Below are positions 12,736-21,716 of a stretch of DNA of 34,458 nt, piece after piece. The stretch is from Streptomyces poriferorum (GTDB taxonomy: Bacteria; Actinomycetota; Actinomycetes; Streptomycetales; Streptomycetaceae): contig NZ_JAELVH010000092.1 of NCBI RefSeq assembly GCF_019399235.1, positions 1 through 34,458 of the forward strand, read 5' to 3'. The position numbers were made by a program, and so were the translations under genes. Positions within the stretch are counted from its first letter, which is position 1, and each line of letters opens with the position of its first letter. The notes beneath the pieces were generated by a model. That model made no database searches, was not told the DNA's origin, and worked only from the letters and a program-made list of their open reading frames with translations.

Positions 12736-15279
12736 TCACGAGGTGACCCGTGCGGGCAGGTCGGGGCTGACCGGAACGTATCCCGAGGCCGCCTTGAGGG
12801 TCAGGACCATGGTGAGGCCTCCGCCGGGGGTGTCCTCGGCGTCCAGCGTGCCGCCCATGGACTCGACGAAGCCGCGGGCCACCGCGAGCCCCAGGCCCAC
12901 TCCCGCACCGCGCGGGGCGTCGCCGTAGCGCTGGAAGGGCTCGAAGATGCGTTCCTTGGCCTCGTCGGGGACGCCCCGGCCGCCGTCGGCCACCCGTAGC
13001 TCGACCCTGGCGCCCAGCGCGCTGGCGGCCACGGTGACGCGCTCACCGTCCGGGCTGTACTTGACGGCGTTCTCCACGATGTTGGCGACGGCCCGCTCCA
13101 GCAGTCCCGGGTCGACGGCGACCATGGGCAACGTCTCGGGGATGTCCAGCTCGACGCTGTCCTCGGGGACGCCGCCCAGGGCCATGGGCACGACCTCGTC
13201 GAGGTCGATCTCGCGGATCAGCGGGGTGACGGTGCCGGTCTGCAGGCGGGACATGTCCAGGAGGTTGCCGACGAGGTGGTCGAGGCGGTCGGCGCCGTTC
13301 TCGATGCCTTCGAGGAATTCGGCCTCGTCGTCGTCGGACCAGGCGACGTCGTCGGAGCGCAGGGAGCTGACGGCGGCCTTGATGGCTGCGAGGGGGGTCC
13401 GCAGGTCGTGGCTGACGGCGGCCAGCAGCGCGGTCCTGATCCGGTTGCCCTCGGCGAGCCTGCGGGCCTCCTCAGCCTCGCCGACCAGGCGCTGGCGGTC
13501 CAGGACGACGGCCGCCTGGGCGGCGAAGGCGCCGAGCACTCGGCGGTCCTCGGCGGGCAGCACCCGGCCGGAGAGGGCCAGGGCCATGTGGTCGCCGACG
13601 GGCATGTCCACATCGGCGTCCTCGGGCCGGGCGACCGGCGCCGGTCCGACGCTGCCGGCGCACGTCCACGGGTCGACGTCGCTCTGCCGCTCCAGCAGGG
13701 CGACGGACTCCATCCCGAAGGTCTCGCGGACCCGGTCCAGGAGCGCGGCCAGGGTGGTCTCGCCGCGCAGCACGCTGCCGGCCAGGAAGGAGAGGATCTC
13801 GGACTCGGCGCGCAGCCTGGCGGCCTGATGGGTGCGGCGGGCCGCGAGGTCCACGACGGAGGCCACCGCGACGGCCACCGCGAAGAAGATCACGATGGCG
13901 ACGAAGTTCTCGGGGTCCTGCACGGTCAGGGTGTGCGTCGGTGGGGTGAACCAGTAGTTCAGCAGCAGCGAGCCCGCGGCGGCCGACGCCAGGGCCGGAC
14001 GCAGCCCGCCGAGCAGGGCCGCGGCGACGGTCAGGAAGAGGAAGAGCAGCACGTCGTTGGCGAGTCCGGGGCCGTTCTCCATGCCCTTGAGGAGCAGGGA
14101 GAGGAGCACCGGTCCGCCTACGCCGACGAGCCAGCCCCAGATGATGCGGGCGCGGCCGAGCCGGGCACCGCGGGCGATGGGGAGGCCGCGGCCCTTGGCG
14201 ACCTCGTCGTGGGTGACGATGTGCACGTCGAGGTCGGTGCCGGACTCGCGGGCGACGGTGGCGCCGACGCCGGGTCCGTAGATGTACTGCCAGGCCTTGC
14301 GGCGGCTGGAGCCGAGGACGATCTGGGTGGCGTTGACGCCCCGGGCGAATTCGAGGAGCGCGGAGGGTATGTCGTCGCCGATGACGTGGTGGAAGGTGCC
14401 GCCGAGGTCCTCGACGAGCGTGCGCTGGACGGTCAGCTCCTTGGGCGAGGCCGACGTCAGCCCGTCGCTGCGGGCGATGTAGACGGCGAGGATCTCGCTG
14501 CCGGAGCCCTTGGCCGCCATCCGGGACGCGCGGCGGATGAGGGTGCGGCCCTCGGGGCCGCCGGTGAGTCCGACGACGATGCGCTCACGGGCCTGCCAGG
14601 TGGTGCGGATGTTGTGCTCGCCGCGGTACTGCTGGAGGTACTCGTCGACCCGGTCGGCGACCCAGAGCAGCGCCAGCTCGCGCAGCGCGGTGAGGTTGCC
14701 GGGGCGGAAGTAGTTGGAGAGCGAGGCGTCGATCCGGTCCGGCTTGTAGATGTTGCCGTGGGCCATTCGCCGGCGCAGTGCCTGGGGCGACATGTCGACC
14801 AGTTCGAGCTGGTCGGCGCGGCGGACGACTTCGTCGGGCACGGTCTCGCGCTGGCGTACGCCGGTTATGGACTCGACGACGTCCCCGAGGGACTCCAGGT
14901 GCTGGATGTTGACCGTGGACACCACGTCGATGCCGGCCTGGAGGAGTTCTTCGACGTCCTGCCAGCGCTTGGCGTTGCGGGAGCCCGGCACATTGGTGTG
15001 CGCGAGTTCGTCCACCAGGGCGACGGCCGGGGCGCGCTCCAGGACGGCCTCGACGTCCATCTCCGTGAAGACGGCGGAGCGGTACTCGATCTCGCGGCGC
15101 CGGATCTGTTCCAGGCCGTGCAGCATGACCTCGGTGCGCGGGCGGTCGTGATGCTCGACGAAGCCGACGACGCAGTCGGTGCCGCGCTCCACCCGGCGGT
15201 GCGCCTCGGAGAGCATCGCGTACGTCTTGCCGACGCCGGGTGCCGCACCGAGGTAGATCCGAAGTTTGCCGCGCGCCAT
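12736..15279 (-). CDS. Potassium sensor histidine kinase KdpD
   Basis: An 847-aa membrane sensor kinase. Domains in order: N-terminal KdpD domain with a Walker A-like GAAPGVGKTY (11-20), a USP domain (about 245-365), four transmembrane segments (DUF4118, about 390-500), a GAF-like region, the HisKA box AAVSHDLRTPLAAIKA with the phospho-His near residue 623, and a C-terminal HATPase with DGGRGVPDEAKERIFEPFQR and a GAGVGLGLAVARGFVE box. I chose the ATG at 15279 (MARGKLRIYLGAAP) since homologues start there; the longer frame upstream is unlike the family. It senses K+ limitation or low turgor and phosphorylates KdpE. Confidence 0.95.
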   Translation of the reverse strand: MARGKLRIYLGAAPGVGKTYAMLSEAHRRVERGTDCVVGFVEHHDRPRTEVMLHGLEQIRRREIEYRSAVFTEMDVEAVLERAPAVALVDELAHTNVPGSRNAKRWQDVEELLQAGIDVVSTVNIQHLESLGDVVESITGVRQRETVPDEVVRRADQLELVDMSPQALRRRMAHGNIYKPDRIDASLSNYFRPGNLTALRELALLWVADRVDEYLQQYRGEHNIRTTWQARERIVVGLTGGPEGRTLIRRASRMAAKGSGSEILAVYIARSDGLTSASPKELTVQRTLVEDLGGTFHHVIGDDIPSALLEFARGVNATQIVLGSSRRKAWQYIYGPGVGATVARESGTDLDVHIVTHDEVAKGRGLPIARGARLGRARIIWGWLVGVGGPVLLSLLLKGMENGPGLANDVLLFLFLTVAAALLGGLRPALASAAAGSLLLNYWFTPPTHTLTVQDPENFVAIVIFFAVAVAVASVVDLAARRTHQAARLRAESEILSFLAGSVLRGETTLAALLDRVRETFGMESVALLERQSDVDPWTCAGSVGPAPVARPEDADVDMPVGDHMALALSGRVLPAEDRRVLGAFAAQAAVVLDRQRLVGEAEEARRLAEGNRIRTALLAAVSHDLRTPLAAIKAAVSSLRSDDVAWSDDDEAEFLEGIENGADRLDHLVGNLLDMSRLQTGTVTPLIREIDLDEVVPMALGGVPEDSVELDIPETLPMVAVDPGLLERAVANIVENAVKYSPDGERVTVAASALGARVELRVADGGRGVPDEAKERIFEPFQRYGDAPRGAGVGLGLAVARGFVESMGGTLDAEDTPGGGLTMVLTLKAASGYVPVSPDLPARVTS

Positions 15280-15428
15280 GGCCCCATTGTCTTCCTGAAA
15301 CCGGTTCTGTTCACCGACACCGGCGGCGGCCCATGCGGCAGCCACTGTCGAACCTACTCCGTTGATTTCGTCATATCGGGCGAGGACTGCGGGCGCCGTC
15401 CGTATTGACGTAATTCTGATGCCCCGGC

Positions 15429-15479
15429 CCTGTCGGCGTCATTCCGGTGCCTGGGACCTGTCGGCGTCATTCCGGTGCC
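15429..15479. repeat. 23-bp direct repeat between kdpC and kdpD
   Basis: Identical 23-bp copies at 15429-15451 and 15457-15479, 28-bp period, each containing GTCGGCGTCATTCCGG. The second copy runs into the hairpin at 15474. Direct repeats at this spacing could bind an OmpR-family regulator such as KdpE upstream of kdpDE, but that is inference. Confidence 0.75.
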
Positions 15480-15512
15480 CGGGTCCGGCCGCCGCGGCCG
15501 GACCCGGGCACC
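15474..15512 (-). terminator. Strong hairpin between kdpC and kdpD
   Basis: 17-bp perfect arms (15474-15490 and 15496-15512) with a 5-nt loop, starting 10 nt after the kdpC stop in the direction of transcription. It probably terminates or attenuates kdpFABC transcripts, so kdpDE are expressed less or from their own promoter in 15280-15470. Confidence 0.75.
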
Positions 15513-15521
15513 GCGGTGCGT

Positions 15522-16199
15522 TCAGCGCGTTCCCGTGCCGTTCACGAGTCCCCGCAGTGCGATGTTGAGCTGGAGGACGTTGACCCGCGGTTCACCGACG
15601 AAGCCGAGGATGCGGCCGTCGGTGTGCTGGTCGACGAGCTTGCGGACCTGTGCGGTGTCGAGGTGGTTGCGTGCCGCGACACGGTTGACCTGGAGGTCGG
15701 CGTAGGCCGGGGAGATGTCCGGGTCGAGGCCGGAGGCGGAGGACGTGACCGCGTCGGCCGGCACCTGGGAGGGGCTGACGGGGTGGCCGGGGACGGAGTT
15801 GTCCTTGACGACGGCTGCCTTGGCGGTGGTGACCCAGTCGATGAGTTCCTCGTTGTCGCCGGAGCGGTTGGTCGCGCCGGAGAGGATCAGGGAGTACTGG
15901 GTGTTGACGCTGTTGGTGCCGAGGCCGTTGGAGGGGCGGGGCTGGAACCACTTGAGGTCGGGGGCCGCGGTCTCCTGGCCCTTCTTGAGGGGAAGGTCGT
16001 AGCGCTGGCCGATGAGTTCGGAGCCGACGACCTTGCCGTTCGCCGAGACCTCGGAGCCGTTGGCACGTCCGGGCATGAGTCCCTGGGCGACGCCCGTGAC
16101 AGCGAGGGGGTAGATGACGCCGCAGACCAGGGTGAGGACGAGCAGGGCGCGCAGGCCTGCCCAGAGCAGGCGGGCGGAGTTTCCTACGGAGCTGTTCAT
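15522..16199 (-). CDS. KdpC, potassium-transporting ATPase subunit C
   Basis: A 225-aa subunit of the Kdp K+ pump. One N-terminal membrane helix (about 12-34, LWAGLRALLVLTLVCGVIYPLAVTG in character) anchors a long extracytoplasmic domain. Family motifs include GSELIGQRYD, KWFQPRPS, an LDPDISPAYA segment and the C-terminal RILGFVGEPRVNVLQLNIAL. KdpC helps stabilise the complex and raise its K+ affinity. The ATG at 16199 is 6 nt after the kdpB stop, so it is cotranslated with kdpB. Slightly longer than the E. coli protein because of an insertion around residues 85-120. Confidence 0.95.
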   Translation of the reverse strand: MNSSVGNSARLLWAGLRALLVLTLVCGVIYPLAVTGVAQGLMPGRANGSEVSANGKVVGSELIGQRYDLPLKKGQETAAPDLKWFQPRPSNGLGTNSVNTQYSLILSGATNRSGDNEELIDWVTTAKAAVVKDNSVPGHPVSPSQVPADAVTSSASGLDPDISPAYADLQVNRVAARNHLDTAQVRKLVDQHTDGRILGFVGEPRVNVLQLNIALRGLVNGTGTR

Positions 16200-16205
16200 G
16201 GCAGG

Positions 16206-18302
16206 TCAGCCGATTCCGGGGATGAGGGAGATGATCAGGTCGATGATCTTGATGCCGGCGAACGGGGCGATCAGCCCGCCGAGCCCGTAGACGCAGAGGT
16301 TCCGCCGGAGCATCGAGTCCGCGCCGCTGGGCCGGTAGCGGACGCCCTTGAGCGCGAGCGGGACCAGCGCGACGATGATCAGCGCGTTGAAGATCACGGC
16401 GGACAGGATCGCGGACCGGGGTGAGGACAGGTCCATGATGTTGAGCTTGTCCAGGCCCGGGTAGACCACGGCGAACATCGCGGGAATGATCGCGAAGTAC
16501 TTCGCGACGTCGTTGGCGATGGAGAACGTCGTCAGGGCGCCGCGGGTGATCAGCAGCTGTTTGCCGATCTCCACGATCTCGATGAGCTTGGTGGGGTTGG
16601 AGTCCAGGTCCACCATGTTCCCGGCCTCCTTGGCGGCCGAGGTTCCGGTGTTCATGGCCACCCCGACATCGGCCTGGGCGAGCGCCGGGGCATCGTTCGT
16701 GCCGTCGCCGGTCATCGCGACGAGCTTGCCGCCGGCCTGCTCCCGCTTGATGAGGGCCATCTTGTCCTCGGGCGTGGCCTCGGCGAGGAAGTCGTCGACG
16801 CCCGCCTCCTGTGCGATGGCCTTCGCGGTGAGCGGGTTGTCACCGGTGATCATGACCGTACGGATGCCCATCCGGCGCAGTTCGTCGAACCGTTCCCGCA
16901 TGCCCTCCTTGACGACGTCCTTGAGGTGGATGACGCCCAGGACCCGGGCCCCGTCCTCGTCCTGGCGGGCGACCAGCAGCGGGGTGCCGCCGGCCGCGGA
17001 GATGCGGTCGGTGAGTGCCTGCGCGTCCGGCGAGACGCTGCCGCCCCGCTCCCGCACCCAGGCGACGACCGAGCCGGTCGCGCCCTTGCGGACCTTGCGT
17101 CCGTCGACGTCCACGCCCGACATGCGGGTCTGGGCGGTGAACGCCACCCACTCCGCCAGGGCGAGCTCGCCCTGGTGACGCTCGCGCAGGCCGTACTTCT
17201 CCTTGGCGAGGATCACCACGGACCGGCCCTCGGGCGTTTCGTCGGCCAGCGAGGAGAGCTGGGCGGCGTCCGCCAGTTCGGCCTCCGTCACCCCTGGGAC
17301 GGGGAGGAACTCGGCGGCCTGGCGGTTGCCGAGGGTGATGGTGCCCGTCTTGTCGAGCAGCAGCGTCGAGACGTCTCCCGCCGCTTCGACGGCGCGTCCG
17401 GACATGGCGAGCACGTTGCGCTGGACGAGGCGGTCCATGCCGGCGATGCCGATCGCGGAGAGCAGCGCGCCGATGGTGGTCGGGATCAGACAGACCAGCA
17501 GCGCGGCCAGCACGATCATGGACTGCTCACTGCCGGCGTAGATCGCGAACGGCTGCAGAGTGACCACGGCCAGCAGGAACACGATGGTGAGGGAGGCCAG
17601 CAGGATGTTGAGCGCGATCTCGTTGGGTGTCTTCTGCCGGGCCGCACCCTCGACCAGGGCGATCATCCGGTCGATGAACGTCTCGCCCGGCTTGGTGGTG
17701 ATCTTGACGACGATGCGGTCGGAGAGCACCTTCGTGCCGCCGGTGACGGCGCTGCGGTCGCCTCCGGACTCCCGGATGACCGGGGCGGACTCGCCGGTGA
17801 TCGCGGACTCGTCGACGCTCGCGACGCCCTCGACGACGTCCCCGTCGCCCGGAATGATGTCGCCCGCCTCGCACACCACGAGATCGCCGATGCGCAGTTC
17901 CGCGCCGGGGACCCTCTCCTCGTTCTTGCCGATGATCCGGCGGGCGACGGTGTCGGTCTTGGCCTTGCGCAGGGTGTCGGCCTGGGCCTTGCCGCGGCCC
18001 TCGGCCACCGCCTCCGCCAGGTTGGCGAAGACCGTCGTCAGCCACAGCCAGACGGCGATCGCCCAGCCGAACCAGTCGGTCGGATCCAGCGCCGCGAGCA
18101 CGGTGGTCAGCACCGAGCCGACCAGCACCACGAACATCACCGGCGACTTGACCATCACCCGTGGGTCGAGCTTGCGTATCGCGTCGGGGAAGGAGGCGAT
18201 CAGCATCCGGGGATCGAACAGCCCGGCGCCGACGCGCCCTTCGGGAGCGGGCCCGGCCGGAGAATCCTGACGGGGTGCTCGGGCCGGAGTGACTGTGGAC
18301 AT
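16206..18302 (-). CDS. KdpB, P-type ATPase subunit of the potassium pump
   Basis: A 698-aa P-type ATPase that hydrolyses ATP to drive K+ through KdpA. Visible motifs: the actuator loop TGES (169-172), the phosphorylation motif LLLDKTGTIT with Asp317, and the hinge MTGDGTNDAPALAQ. Ser172 of TGES corresponds to the inhibitory phosphoserine (Ser162) described in E. coli KdpB. I chose the ATG at 18302 because AGAGGA lies at a good distance upstream; an in-frame ATG at 18332 overlaps the kdpA stop as ATGA and would add ten residues. Upstream frame to 19358 is a shadow of kdpA. Confidence 0.95.
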   Translation of the reverse strand: MSTVTPARAPRQDSPAGPAPEGRVGAGLFDPRMLIASFPDAIRKLDPRVMVKSPVMFVVLVGSVLTTVLAALDPTDWFGWAIAVWLWLTTVFANLAEAVAEGRGKAQADTLRKAKTDTVARRIIGKNEERVPGAELRIGDLVVCEAGDIIPGDGDVVEGVASVDESAITGESAPVIRESGGDRSAVTGGTKVLSDRIVVKITTKPGETFIDRMIALVEGAARQKTPNEIALNILLASLTIVFLLAVVTLQPFAIYAGSEQSMIVLAALLVCLIPTTIGALLSAIGIAGMDRLVQRNVLAMSGRAVEAAGDVSTLLLDKTGTITLGNRQAAEFLPVPGVTEAELADAAQLSSLADETPEGRSVVILAKEKYGLRERHQGELALAEWVAFTAQTRMSGVDVDGRKVRKGATGSVVAWVRERGGSVSPDAQALTDRISAAGGTPLLVARQDEDGARVLGVIHLKDVVKEGMRERFDELRRMGIRTVMITGDNPLTAKAIAQEAGVDDFLAEATPEDKMALIKREQAGGKLVAMTGDGTNDAPALAQADVGVAMNTGTSAAKEAGNMVDLDSNPTKLIEIVEIGKQLLITRGALTTFSIANDVAKYFAIIPAMFAVVYPGLDKLNIMDLSSPRSAILSAVIFNALIIVALVPLALKGVRYRPSGADSMLRRNLCVYGLGGLIAPFAGIKIIDLIISLIPGIG

Positions 18303-18328
18303 CGTGTCCTCTTGCTTCGTACGGACGG

Positions 18329-19993
18329 TCATGACGCCAGCCCCTCGGCCAGCGGCCCCAGGGCAAGGGCCGGGAAGTAGGTCAGCCCGGCGATGATCAT
18401 GATGGTGGCGACCAGCAGCCCGCTGAACAGCGGTTTGTGGGTGCCCAGGGTGCCGACGGTCGCCGGTACGGGCCGCTGCTCGGCGAGCGAGCCGGCCAGG
18501 GCTAGGACGAACACCATGGGCAGGAACCGGCCCAGCAGCATCGCGAGCCCGATCGTGGTGTTGAACCACTGGGTGTCCGCGTTGAGCCCGGCGAACGCCG
18601 AACCGTTGTTGTTGGCGCCGGAGGTGTAGGCGTACAGGATCTCCGAGAAGCCGTGTGCGCCCGAGTTGGTCATCGAGTTGCCCGGCGTGGGAAGGGCCAT
18701 CGCCACGGCGGTGAAGCAGAGCACCAGGGCCGGTGTGATGAGGATGTAGCAGGCCGCGAGCTTGATCTCGCGGGTGCCGATCTTCTTGCCCAGGTACTCC
18801 GGCGTACGGCCGACCATCAGACCGGCGATGAACACCGCGATGACCGCCATGATCAGCATCCCGTAGAGACCGGAGCCGGTGCCGCCGGGGGCGATCTCGC
18901 CGAGTTGCATGCCGAGCATCGTGATGCCGCCGCCGAGGCCGGTGAACGAGGAGTGGAACGAGTTCACCGCACCGGTCGAGGTGAGCGTGGTGGCCACCGC
19001 GAAGATGGACGAGCCGCCGACGCCGAACCGGTTCTCCTTGCCCTCCATCGCGCCGCCCGCGATCTCGAACGCGGGCCCGTGGTGGGCGAATTCGGTCCAC
19101 ATCATCAGGGCGGTGAACCCGAGCCAGATGACGCCCATCGTGGCGAGGATCGCGTACCCCTGCTTGAGCGAACCGACCATGCGGCCGAAGGTGCGCGTCA
19201 GGGCGAAGGGTATGACGAGGATCAGGAAGATCTCGAAGAGGTTGGAGAGCCCGTTGGGGTTCTCGAAGGGGTGGGCCGAGTTGGCGTTGAAGTAACCGCC
19301 GCCGTTGGTGCCCAGCTCCTTGATGACCTCCTGGGACGCGACCGCGCCGCCGTTCCACTGCTGCGATCCGCCCGTGAACTGTCCGACCTCGTGGATGCCG
19401 GAGAAGTTCTGGATGGCTCCGCAGGCGACGAGTACGAGCGCGCCGATCACCGCGATCGGCAGCAGGATCCGTACGGTGCCGCGCACCAGGTCGGCCCAGA
19501 AGTTGCCGAGTTCACCGGTGCGGGTGGCGGCGAACCCCCGGACGAGTGCCACCGCGACGGCGATGCCGACGGCGGCCGAGACGAAGTTCTGCACCGCGAG
19601 GCCGCCGGTCTGCACGACGTGGCCCATGGCCTGCTCGCCGTAGTACGACTGCCAGTTGGTGTTGGCGACGAACGAGGCCGCCGTGTTGAACGCCTGGTCG
19701 GGGTCGATCGAGGCGAAGCCGAGCGAACCGGGCAGGGAGCCCTGCAGCCGCTGCAGCAGATACAGGAAGAGGACGCTCACGGCGGAGAAGGCGAGAACAC
19801 CGCGCAGATAGGCGGGCCAGCGCATCTGCGTGTTCGGATGGGCGCCGATGGCCTTGTACATCCACTTCTCCACCCGCAGGTGCTTCGCGGAGGAGTAGAC
19901 GCCGGCCATGTAGTCACCGAGCGGGCGGTACGCCAGACCCAGCGCCACGACGAGCGCGAGGACCTGGAGCACGCCGGCGAGGACGGGGCTCAT
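18329..19993 (-). CDS. KdpA, potassium-binding channel-like subunit
   Basis: A 554-aa membrane protein with about ten transmembrane helices, the K+-selective subunit of KdpFABC related to K+ channels and Trk. Filter-type loops are visible: FNTAASFVANTNWQSYYGE, IKELGTNGGGYFNANSAHP and later an AYTSGANNNGSAFAG loop. The start ATG at 19993 lies 7 nt after the kdpF stop. Downstream, the kdpB frame begins at or just after the kdpA stop. Length and motifs are those of a complete family member, with no frameshift. Confidence 0.96.
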   Translation of the reverse strand: MSPVLAGVLQVLALVVALGLAYRPLGDYMAGVYSSAKHLRVEKWMYKAIGAHPNTQMRWPAYLRGVLAFSAVSVLFLYLLQRLQGSLPGSLGFASIDPDQAFNTAASFVANTNWQSYYGEQAMGHVVQTGGLAVQNFVSAAVGIAVAVALVRGFAATRTGELGNFWADLVRGTVRILLPIAVIGALVLVACGAIQNFSGIHEVGQFTGGSQQWNGGAVASQEVIKELGTNGGGYFNANSAHPFENPNGLSNLFEIFLILVIPFALTRTFGRMVGSLKQGYAILATMGVIWLGFTALMMWTEFAHHGPAFEIAGGAMEGKENRFGVGGSSIFAVATTLTSTGAVNSFHSSFTGLGGGITMLGMQLGEIAPGGTGSGLYGMLIMAVIAVFIAGLMVGRTPEYLGKKIGTREIKLAACYILITPALVLCFTAVAMALPTPGNSMTNSGAHGFSEILYAYTSGANNNGSAFAGLNADTQWFNTTIGLAMLLGRFLPMVFVLALAGSLAEQRPVPATVGTLGTHKPLFSGLLVATIMIIAGLTYFPALALGPLAEGLAS

Positions 19994-20000
19994 ATCGGGC

Positions 20001-20090
20001 TCAGAACCTCTCCGGGTACAGAAGGGCGAGGACGAGATAGCCCAGCAGGGCTACGGCCACGACGAGGCCGGTCACGTTTTCGGCAGTCAC
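20001..20090 (-). CDS. KdpF, small stabilising subunit of the potassium pump
   Basis: A 29-aa single-helix membrane peptide, too short for ordinary ORF calling: starts at GTG 20090 and reads MTAENVTGLVVAVALLGYLV, then a tail ending LLYPERF, the classic KdpF ending. It stabilises the KdpABC complex in the membrane. The ribosome site AAGGGGG lies inside the preceding 27-aa gene, and the GTG overlaps that gene's TGA (GTGA), so the two peptides are translationally coupled. kdpA follows after 7 nt. Confidence 0.9.
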   Translation of the reverse strand: MTAENVTGLVVAVALLGYLVLALLYPERF

Positions 20091-20170
20091 AGCTTCGCCA
20101 CCCCCTTGGCAATGAGTGCCACCAGCGCGAAGACCGCGATCGTGGTGACGACGAAGGCCAGGTCGGCCAT
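20087..20170 (-). CDS. 27-aa hydrophobic membrane peptide, first gene of the kdp operon
   Basis: ATG at 20170 with AGGAG about 8 nt upstream. It encodes MADLAFVVTTIAVFALVALI followed by AKGVAKL: one membrane helix with an acidic N-terminus and a basic C-terminal tail. The stop overlaps the GTG of kdpF by 4 nt. The good ribosome site, single-helix composition and tight coupling argue that it is a real gene. It is not KdpF itself, which follows. I recall similar unnamed peptides before kdpF in Streptomyces genomes. A role as an extra small subunit or regulator of the Kdp pump is inference. Confidence 0.75.
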   Translation of the reverse strand: MADLAFVVTTIAVFALVALIAKGVAKL

Positions 20171-20353
20171 CGGGTGCTCCTGGATGAGGTGCGGATTTCT
20201 CGGACCTCTTGAGCAAACCCCCTGCCCGCACCCCCGTGACCTGCGTTGATGGCTTCCTTACGGGGACGGGCCCGGCCTTGACGCCGCCCGTACGTGCCCG
20301 ATACGCGCCCCATACGGACGGGCCTTCGCGCCCCTCTCCCCCGGACACACAGA

Positions 20354-20397
20354 AGCCGGTGGCCCGTATCCCTGCGAAGGGGTACGGGCCACCGGCT
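20354..20397. terminator. Terminator hairpin between DUF3710 gene and kdp operon
   Basis: 15-bp perfect arms (20354-20368 and 20383-20397), extendable inward by four pairs including one G-T wobble. It begins 20 nt after the DUF3710 stop and should isolate that operon from kdp. Confidence 0.85.
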
Positions 20398-20416
20398 CAG
20401 TGTGAAGCGGTGCGGG

Positions 20417-21181
20417 TCAGCGCACCTCGGTGATCTCGGGGCCGCGCTGGAGGCCCGCCATGCCGCCGGAGAACTTCGAGCCCTCCTGCTCCTCCTGCTG
20501 AACACCCTCGGGAACCATCTGGGCGTCGTTGGGGAGCTTGAGGACGATCGGGTCGCGCGGGGCCATCGGCCCGTCGCCGCGGACCACGACGGTGTCCCGG
20601 AAGACCGTCTCCAGGAGACCGGCGGCCTCCGGCTGCACGGCGCCCTGGCCGGAGATCACGCCGCGCAGGAACCAGCGCGGGCCGTCGATGCCGACGAAAC
20701 GCACCATCTGCACGCCGTTCGCCCCGTCGGGGAGCTGTACGGGGACCTGCGCGCGCAGCTCCCAGCCCAGCGGGCCCTCGACCTCGTCGATGATGCCGCC
20801 CTGCTGGGTGATACCGGAGGCGATCTCCTCGCGGACCTCGCCCCAGATGCCCTCCTTCTTGGGGGCTGCGAAGGCCTGCAGCTGGATCGCGCTGTCGCGC
20901 AGCACCACCGTGGCGGCGACGATCGCGTCACCGGCGACCTCTACGCGCAGCTCCATGCCCTCGACACCGGGCACGAAGATGCCGCCCAGGTCGACCCGGC
21001 CCTCGCCGGGCTGGGAGACCTCTTCGATGTCCCACGGCCCGTCCGGCCGCGGTGCCGGCGGAAGGTTCGTCCGGCGCGATCCGCCCTCGGCGTCATCGAG
21101 CCCGTCGACGACCTGCTCGGCCTCGCGCGCTTCGTCCGCCGTGTCATCGGCGGAACCACTGTTCTTGCGACGTCCGAACAC
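20417..21181 (-). CDS. DUF3710 domain protein
   Basis: A 254-aa soluble protein of the actinobacterial DUF3710 family. A basic start (MFGRRKNSG) and a disordered acidic region are followed by the conserved domain from about residue 45, with GPWDIEEV, RVDLGGIFVPGVEGMELRVE, LQAFAAPKKEGIWGEVREEI and MVRFVGIDGPRWFLRGVISG. The GTG at 21181 has GGAAGGAAAG upstream and sits 1 nt after the dut stop, so the genes are coupled. The M. tuberculosis counterpart I recall is Rv2696c, also next to dut. Biochemical function unknown to me. Confidence 0.92.
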   Translation of the reverse strand: MFGRRKNSGSADDTADEAREAEQVVDGLDDAEGGSRRTNLPPAPRPDGPWDIEEVSQPGEGRVDLGGIFVPGVEGMELRVEVAGDAIVAATVVLRDSAIQLQAFAAPKKEGIWGEVREEIASGITQQGGIIDEVEGPLGWELRAQVPVQLPDGANGVQMVRFVGIDGPRWFLRGVISGQGAVQPEAAGLLETVFRDTVVVRGDGPMAPRDPIVLKLPNDAQMVPEGVQQEEQEGSKFSGGMAGLQRGPEITEVR

Positions 21182-21182
21182 G

Positions 21183-21716
21183 TCACTTTCCTTCCCGGTC
21201 GGATTCGACCGAAGCGTAGCCGTTCCCGCCCTGGGGAACCCCGCCCCGGACGCCATCAACATCAACGGCGGCATGACCGCCGGTGGACCCGAAGCCCCCT
21301 TCGGCCCGCGCCGAACCGGGAAGCTCCGACACTTCGTGGAAGCGCACCTTCTCGACCTGCTGCACGACCAGTTGGGCAATCCGGTCGAACCGCTCGAACC
21401 GCACGGACTCGCGCGGGTCGAGATTGATGACGATCACCTTGATCTCTCCACGGTACCCGGCATCCACCGTCCCCGGAGCATTCACCAGGGCGACTCCACA
21501 CCGTGCGGCGAGGCCGGACCGGGGGTGCACGAACGCGGCGTACCCGTCCGGCAGGGCGATCGAAACCCCGGTGGGAAGTACGGCCCGCTCACCTGGCGCC
21601 AGCTCGGCGGCCTCGGTGGTGACCAGGTCGGCTCCGGCGTCGCCCGGGTGCCCGTACGCCGGAATCGGCACCTCCGGGTCGAGCCGGCGGATCAGGACGT
21701 CCACGGGGTGGCGCAT
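21183..21716 (-). CDS. Deoxyuridine 5'-triphosphate nucleotidohydrolase (dUTPase)
   Basis: A 177-aa trimeric-type dUTPase that hydrolyses dUTP to dUMP and pyrophosphate, limiting uracil in DNA and supplying dTMP synthesis. All five motifs are present: PGDAGADL (24-31), HPRSGLAARCG (64-74), the catalytic Asp85 in DAGYRGEIKVIVINLD, RIAQLVVQQVEKV (112-124) and the glycine-rich C-terminal arm EGGFGSTGGH (139-148). About 29 extra residues follow the last motif, more than in most homologues. The ATG overlaps the stop of the thioesterase gene by one base (TGATG). Confidence 0.96.
   Translation of the reverse strand: MRHPVDVLIRRLDPEVPIPAYGHPGDAGADLVTTEAAELAPGERAVLPTGVSIALPDGYAAFVHPRSGLAARCGVALVNAPGTVDAGYRGEIKVIVINLDPRESVRFERFDRIAQLVVQQVEKVRFHEVSELPGSARAEGGFGSTGGHAAVDVDGVRGGVPQGGNGYASVESDREGK

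Noticed and set aside
13276..15408. 710-aa plus-strand frame opposite kdpD, and similar frames at 16926-18380 and 18653-20212
   Set aside because: All mirror kdp genes; their composition is the complement of normal codon use.
18303..19358. KdpB frame extending to 19358
   Set aside because: The extra part is kdpA read in another frame; KdpB family starts near 18302.
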